Of a stretch of DNA of 64,000 nt, positions 58,355-64,000 are shown piece by piece. The stretch is from contig FJUW01000091.1 of NCBI GenBank assembly GCA_900074885.1, forward strand, positions 62,001-126,000. The letters are read 5' to 3'. The notes beneath the pieces are model-generated. The model was given only the letters and a program-made list of their open reading frames with translations, searched no databases and had not been told where the DNA came from. Source of the DNA: Rhynchosporium graminicola (lineage: Eukaryota > Ascomycota > Leotiomycetes > Helotiales > Ploettnerulaceae). A program made the translations under genes and the position numbers. Within the stretch, counting starts at the first letter, position 1; every line of letters starts with the position of its first letter.

Positions 58355-59668
58355 GTTCTTATGAGTTTTCCTTATCTCTATATCTTTTCTATTTTACTAA
58401 ATATTCCTACTAATCTCGTATTATAGTCCGAGTATCTAGTAATTTCTTTATATTATATATATCTAGTTTATTCTCAGGTTAGAGTTCTTTATCTATCGCT
58501 AAGAGTATATCTCTATTAGCGGGTTCTAGTAGTAATACGTAGAATATAAGGTATAATTAAGATCCTTATAGTAGCTATAGTCTGAAATTTATAGGTCCTA
58601 TTACTTCTAGTATTTCGAATAGTCCGAGTTTCTTGAAATCTAGTTTTATACTTAGTTATTTTATTTTAATATACTATCGTAATAAGTATACTTTATCCTT
58701 TCTCTTAAGCGGAAGTCTTATATTATACTTCTAGTTATTATATTTCGCAGTTCTCGCGTTCGAGAAGTTAATATCTTTAGATAGTTATTATTATAAGTCC
58801 TATATCTTATATACTAGGACTATAGATTCTTACGCGCTAATAGGGTCCTTTCTTAGTTATCGGTATACTTCGGGTTCGAAGCTATAATTAGTAAAGAATA
58901 GGGAAACCGAGGTAGTTTTATTCTTAGCGCTATTATATATAAACTAAGTAAGAGGAAGCAGTTCGACCTAATTACTCTATTCCCTATTAATATAGATACG
59001 TAAGTACTATTCTATTAATTAATTTAGTTATTCTGTTTATCTATCTATCTATCTATAGGTAGAATATAATTAATATTTTATAGTTAAGCTTAAGTTAGTT
59101 TATAAGTAATATCTAAAACTTAAAGGTAAATAACTTATCTCGATCTAAGATAATCTCGTTAGGTAGCTTATATTAGCTTACTACTATTTTAAGGAATACG
59201 TACGCGAGTTCTTTAGCGTTACTTCCTTCCTCATATAGTACGAAGTATCTATATTTAGTAAGTCGATCCGTGATAATCTAAATAGTATTAAATACTATAT
59301 TAGTTATTAGTTCTTTTAATAGTAGTAGTTTAATAACGAAATCAAATGTAATCGACTCCTATACTCTAGTAGATATTACTAGTGATTTGAGAAGACTATA
59401 TAGTACGTATCTATTTAACTTGCTTTTTATATATATATTATATTCTCTAATAAAGTTTTCTATTTGCTTTCTTATACCTAGAAAGTAATAGTCCCTAGCT
59501 ATTCGTTCGAAGGTTCTTATAATCCCTTAGTAACTATACGTAAGTAATAAGTATTACTCTATTACGAATATCTATCTTAGTTTACTTAGGATATATATAA
59601 GTCCTTTAAACCTAAGGAAGCTATCTTCGTCTATTATGAAGTTATCCGTAGGGTTACTAGTAACTCGC
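58340..59668 (-). pseudogene. L integrase and chromodomain
   Basis: Minus strand. Integrase zinc region lies near 59500-59560. Core ITFDFVIKLLL near 59340 and IITDRLTKYRYFVLYEEG near 59220-59270; ELAYVFLKIVV near 59190. C-terminal part KLDFKKLGLFEILEVIGP near 58600-58640. Chromodomain near 58350-58450 (KLLDTRTI, EYLVK.KRY). These steer and catalyse integration. Only RIP-type stops in most of the core. Interrupted by J at CTCGC. Confidence 0.82.
59039..59057. repeat. CTAT microsatellite
   Basis: Four to five CTAT units within the L integrase region. Confidence 0.9.
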
Positions 59669-61375
59669 TATAAGGGGCGAGCCCCAGGATTAAGCACCGG
59701 CGATACCTATGCTTACTAAGCCTAGCGGTACCTGTATATTTTCCTTCGGAGCTAGGCTAGAACCTGACTCTCTCCTATATCGAACTTCTTAAATACTATA
59801 CTTAACTATCTGCGTACGCGTTACTTACTTATAATATTAAGTTCGATCAAATAACTAGCTCCTGTAGCTTTTATATCAGCGTCCGAATAATTATAGTTAA
59901 GGAATAAAGTCTTTGATAAATTATTAATAATAGGATAGTAAAGGTACGAGAGTAATAGAAGCCGAATCGATACTAATAATACCTAGAGAAAAGCTCTAGG
60001 AACGCGAGAAAAGATAAAGATTCGATAGATTCTGCTATTCTTAAGCTAGAATACGCTTAATTTATCCTTTAAACTTATAAGATAAAAGCAGAAAGGTAAC
60101 TAAAAATTTTTTATAAGAGTAGAAAGGTAAGGAGTAGCTTAAGGTATAAACTACTTCTAAATAGATAAGGAAAGCGGCGATAATCAGTCGGTTACTACTT
60201 ACGAATAAGCGGATAATAGAAGCTATTCGATAGCTTAAGTAGAATATATACCTAAAAGATATAAGGAGCGACTATCGCTAGCCGGTAGCCGCTTAGGAAC
60301 GCGTAGATAATAAGAACCTTTCGACGATATTTAAGATAAAGGAAAGAAGTTTACTTTACCTTATATAGGAAAGCGGTAGCTACTTAATAGTAGCTACTAT
60401 AAAGATATCAGAAGATAATAATATAAGTAAGCTATAATAAAGAACTACTCCGGAGGCAGCTGCGTATACGCTAGTCTTCGGACTCTGAAGAAGTACTCTA
60501 GTAAGCTAGAGACAGAAGATAGAAGACGCTTAAAGTAGATAATATAAAGAGGAGTTATAACGAAAGACTACTCCGGGGGTAGATAGCTATAAAAGCGCTA
60601 GCCTCCGGACGCTTAAAGAAGGGCTCCGCGATATTAGAAGCGGAAGAAGGTTTATCTTACTTTAAATAGAAAAGTAGCAGCTATATAATAGTAGCTACTA
60701 TAAAGACGCCGGAAGATAATAATATAAAGGGGGCTATAATAAAAGACTACTCCGGGGGTAGATAGCTACGTAAGCGCTAGCCTCCGGAAGCTTAAGGAAG
60801 GGCTCCGCGATATTAGAAGCAGAAAGAGGTTTATCCCACTTTAAATAGGGAGGCGGCAGCTATATAATAGTAGCCGCTGCAAAGACGCCGGAAGACTATA
60901 AGAAGGAGGCTAAAGCTATATAGCGATAGCAGAACTACTTAAGTCTTAAGTGCGAGTCGATATAGTCGGCTCGCTAAAGGAATAGATAGGAGAGTAATAA
61001 TAACTAGCCGGAGCGCGAGCTATTATAATTAAAGAAGAGAAAGCGAGCTAAGGAAGTCAGCTCGCTAGAAGAGTAATATAAGGGTTAAGAATAATAATAG
61101 TAGAACGCCTAGGGTTTAGTAATAGAACGCGGTTATTAACTATAGGGGGGTTCTACGACTAATTACTATTAGTTTCCGCTAGAAAATAAGCGGGAGGAGG
61201 GGAGTAATATAAGGGGCGAGCCCTAGGATTAAGCACTAGCGATACTTATGCTTACTAAGCCTAGCGGCACCCGTATATTTTCCTTCGGAGCTAGGCTAGA
61301 ACCTGACTCTCTCCTATATCGAACTTCTTGAATACTACACTTGACTATCTGCGTACGCGTTACTCACCCGTGACA
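59669..61375 (+). mobile_element. Non-autonomous LTR element J
   Basis: 1707 bp with 168-bp LTRs (59669-59836 and 61208-61375) and TSD CTCGC (59664-59668, 61376-61380). The core starts with the same TTAAGTTCGATCAAATAACT as I1 and is about 80-90% alike by eye over its first 500 bp. It then differs by multiplied GC-rich modules. LTR 3' ends (CACCCGTGACA) match I. Purine tract GGGAGGAGGGGAGTAA before the 3' LTR. No recognisable pol. Confidence 0.93.
60348..60900 (+). repeat. Tandem GC-rich modules in J (unit about 179 bp)
   Basis: Degenerate head-to-tail copies. Clean unit starts are at 60649 and 60828 (179 bp apart); a divergent unit begins at 60348 and a partial one at about 60535. Each contains a short palindromic part (GCAGCTA..TAGTAGCTGC type) and a CTACTCCGGGGGTAG block. 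I1 has one full module (8374-8545). Confidence 0.85.
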
Positions 61376-61380
61376 CTCGC

Positions 61381-62760
61381 TATACGTATTTATCTAATAT
61401 ATATACGTTTTTAATTTAATTCATAAGATATTCGTCTTCTAATACTACGACTATTACTAGGAGTTCGTAGTTATATTCTATTCCTTCCTTTCCCTCTTTA
61501 AGGATAGCTTAGAGCCTCTCTATAGGTTTTCCCGAGTAGTCTTATCGTTTACTAAGAGTATTAGCTCTTATATTTTCGCTACCTTTTCTATAGGTAATAT
61601 TAAACTTTAGAGTTAAGAGTTCCTCTGACTACTTAACTTATCTTCTATTTAATATTTTTATTAATATAAATAATATTAGATTCTTATAATCGATCTAGAT
61701 CTAGATAATATACTTTACTCTTTCTAAATAGTATCGCTATTACTTATAAGCAGCTACTATAGCGAGTAGTTCCTTATTATATATATCGTAGTTAAGCTCT
61801 ATAGGTGAAAATATCTAAGAGTAATACGCGATAAGATATAGTTATTTATTATACTTCTAGCTTAAGTATACCTCTAGTACGAAATCCGAAGCGTTAGTTT
61901 ATATTACTATTTCGAGGTTTAGATCGTAAGTAGCTAGGATAAGTATATTAGTAAAGTATTCTTTTAGTATCCGGAACGCTTCTTCTGCTATAGTTATCTA
62001 AAGGAAGTCCTAGTCCTTCTTAATAAGATCTATAAGTACTTTAGCTACTATAAAGTAATTCTTAATAAATCTTCTATAGAAATTCGCGAATCCGAGGAAG
62101 GATTATACTTCCTTTACGCTACCTAGTATTAGCTACGTAAGTACTGCCTTAACCTTAATCAGGTCTATTCGGACTCTATATTATCTGATAATAAATCCTA
62201 AGAAGTAGATTTCTTCTTAGTAAAATTCGTATTTCTTTAGTTTAAGGAGTAGCTTAGCGCTCTTAAGTTTCTTAAGTACTTTATATACGTATTAAATATA
62301 CTTAGTTTCTATCTTAGAGTAGATAAGTATATTATCTAAGTAAGCGATTACGAAAACGTCGAGGTATTTATATAATTAGTTATTAATTATCTATTAGTAC
62401 GATATAAGTACGTTCGTAAGCCTAAATAGCATAACTTAGTATTTATATAAGCTATAGTATATTCTAAACGCTATTTTCTATTCTTCGCCGGGTTTTATCC
62501 GTATAAGGTTATATACTCTAGTTAGTACTATAGAAAGGCCTTATTCTTAGGACTTTCCCGGAAAAGTTACTTATAATCCTTATACGCTACTAGTATTCGC
62601 TTTAGTATAGAGGCCTAGGTTTAGTCCTCGTTAGTCGAGAGAGCTATATATAACTCGTCTCGCTTCGGGTCGTTATCTACTTATTTAAGTACCCTACGGT
62701 CGCTTTTATACTAGTAATAGTTTATTATAATTCGCTCTTTCTACTAGTTAATAGTAGGGT
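61381..62760 (-). pseudogene. L RNase H and RT
   Basis: Minus strand. RNase H: TNASDFVLEVYLS near 61890 (ancestral TDASDF), SPIELNYDIYNKELLAIVAAYK near 61760-61820, and a VK.SEEL tail near 61640. RT: catalytic box YLDNILIYSKIE near 62310-62345, thumb toward 62000, fingers toward 62750. Copies element RNA. RIP stops throughout. Confidence 0.8.
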
Positions 62761-63045
62761 TATAGAGTTTTAACTATAGTATACTAAGTACTAACTTATA
62801 AGCGCTTAAGTTAATAATATTAAATTTAATATCTTTAGTATATCCTTTTAATATTTTCATATTTAACTAATCGGTTTAGAGAGTTATATATCTATTCTTA
62901 TTTCCGATAGTATCTTTATCTAACGCGAATAGATAATATAAGAGTTCCTTCTTAACTAGTCTAAACCTATAGTTTACTATTATCCTATAATCTATAAAAT
63001 TACCTATAGCTCTAGAGTCTACTATAGCTCTAAGCGCTTATCCTC
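62761..63045 (-). pseudogene. L aspartic protease
   Basis: Active-site region near 63005-63035 reads IVDSRAIGNFI (ancestral VDSGA..NF, Gly changed to Arg by G-to-A), followed by FRLVKKELLYYLFALD near 62925. Matures gag-pol. Confidence 0.7.
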
Positions 63046-64000
63046 TGAAATAAACTATTAGGAATAGTTATTATCCCTTTCCTATTATATAAAGTTCTTT
63101 ATTATATAAGTTCCTAGGCTCTTTATAGTTACTTATCGATAGCCTTTTATCGCCGAGACCTTCTAGTTTTTTAATATCTCTAGAACTTCTAAGGCTATAT
63201 AGTAGATATTATTATTATCTTCCGTAAGCTAGAATACTAGTATCTGTTTCTAGGGCTAAAAGTCAGCGTTCTCCTTTCCTTTATAATAGATATTATATAA
63301 GTTAATCTAGTAGAACGATTATATAAGTATAGCATATTATAGGTAATTAATCTATAATATGTTATTCTTCTTTTCGATCTTTCGGAGTTTATCTTTTGCC
63401 TATTCTCGTAATCCTCTATAAACCGCTAGTCTTATTTATATAATTAGTATATAATCTATATTTTCTCTAATAATATCCTAGTATTACTTACTGCGTCTAA
63501 CCCCTTATTCGGTTTCGCTTAGTATATCCTTATATCCTTAGAGTATATAATAGATTCGTATTAATAAGTCTAAGTATACTTTCGCTAAGTCCTTCTAATA
63601 TTAGATAGCTTCTAACCTTATATTATCATAGGATAGCGATTTCTCAATAACTTCTATTATACTATTTTCGAAGATTTCCTTTACTTCGGTATAAGCTATC
63701 CTGATACTCTTCTTACTTATAGCGATAAGAAGTCGTATATATTCTTTAAAAGTGATTTCTAATCCGTTAGAGCTATATTCAGAAGGTATATTAGAACCGG
63801 GTCCTGAGTTCTCGACGTCGAGTCGATTTATAGTCTCGCGGAGTTCCTTCTTATTATCTAAGTTAATATTAATATAGTTATTATCTAATTCTAGTCCCTC
63901 TTAGATGTAGCTAGTATATAATATTATTAGTTTATTATAACTTCCTCTCTCTTAGATAGTAGCGTTAAGTTCTTATCGTAGTAGATAGCCCTAGGATCTT
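63046..64000 (-). pseudogene. L gag, C-terminal part (runs off edge)
   Basis: Minus strand. A segment near 63390-63450 reads AVYRGLRE.AKDKLRKIEK, typical of the conserved end of Ty3/Gypsy capsid domains. A Tyr/Lys-rich stretch near 63265-63300 may be the mutated zinc knuckle. The acidic N-terminal part continues past the window end. RIP stops throughout. Confidence 0.6.

Larger units (their letters stand above)
57257..64000 (-). mobile_element. Gypsy element L (runs off right edge, split by J)
   Basis: Minus-strand chromovirus: 3' LTR (about 57257-57628), antisense ORF (57803-58354), chromodomain, integrase, RNase H, RT, protease and part of gag, reaching the window end. J (59669-61375) sits in the integrase-RNase H interval with TSD CTCGC. 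Inserted into the RNase H start of M; the proposed left TSD TATAG (57252-57256) cannot be checked because the 5' end is outside. Confidence 0.85.

Noticed and set aside
1..64000. Possible centromere or mating-type/effector island
   Set aside because: AT-rich nested repeats would fit a centromere or pericentromere, but nothing in the sequence identifies one, and no host gene was found. CENP-A or H3K9me3 data would be needed.

Overview
This window looks like an AT-rich, gene-free transposon graveyard from a filamentous ascomycete (Pezizomycotina). Three things point there. First, every recognisable protein comes from an LTR retrotransposon: Ty3/Gypsy elements with C-terminal chromodomains, plus Copia elements. 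Second, the coding remnants carry almost only C-to-T and G-to-A changes (CAA/CAG to TAA/TAG, TGG to TAG/TGA, Cys TGT/TGC to Tyr TAT/TAC). CpA and TpG are scarce, TpA is in excess and CpG is kept, which is the mark of repeat-induced point mutation (RIP). Third, I found no host gene, tRNA, rRNA, CRISPR array or telomere repeat. The species cannot be named from this. Family letters (A-F, H-M) are mine.

Layout. 1-1559: edge-truncated Gypsy K (- strand: gag and 5' LTR). 1560-5213: remnant of Gypsy C copy C2 (-), split by the gag-only element A1 (2273-4479). 5214-10303: Gypsy F copy F2 (+), carrying miniature element H2 (6980-7499) and non-autonomous element I1 (7680-9215). 10304-44260: Gypsy C copy C3 (-), in pieces at 10304-10767, 28989-29185 and 42735-44260. 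Into C3 went B1/B2 (10768-28988, -), with Copia E1 (18294-22071, containing an 865-base N gap), and B3 (29186-42734, +). B3 itself holds Copia D (29456-32317, with a solo LTR of E in its 5' LTR), TRIM H1 (34973-35570), A2 (35747-37953) and a solo LTR of I (38117-38301). 44261-56544: Gypsy C copy C1 (+), interrupted by complete Gypsy F copy F1 (44864-51706) and a solo LTR of A (55585-55789). 56545-57256: Gypsy M fragment (-). 57257-64000: Gypsy L (-), interrupted by non-autonomous J (59669-61375) and running off the right edge.

Most boundaries were set by matching TG..CA LTR ends, LTR pairs of equal length and 5-bp target-site duplications (TSDs). Several were confirmed by uninterrupted copies of the same target elsewhere in the window. 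The nest is up to six levels deep: C2, F2, C3, B1, B2, E1.

How the parts relate. The autonomous-type families (B, C, F, L) encode gag, protease, RT, RNase H, integrase and chromodomain, now all inactivated. A, D, H, I and J lack most or all of pol and must have been moved in trans. A shares its U5, primer-binding region and a leader segment with B, so B is its likely driver. The most interesting recurring signal is a degraded but clearly coding ORF on the opposite strand to pol, between the chromodomain and the 3' LTR, in three different chromovirus families (B, F and L). A second is Copia derivative D, in which gag, an RT fragment and the RNase H tail lie in one reading frame. I see no evidence of a non-transposon novel system.
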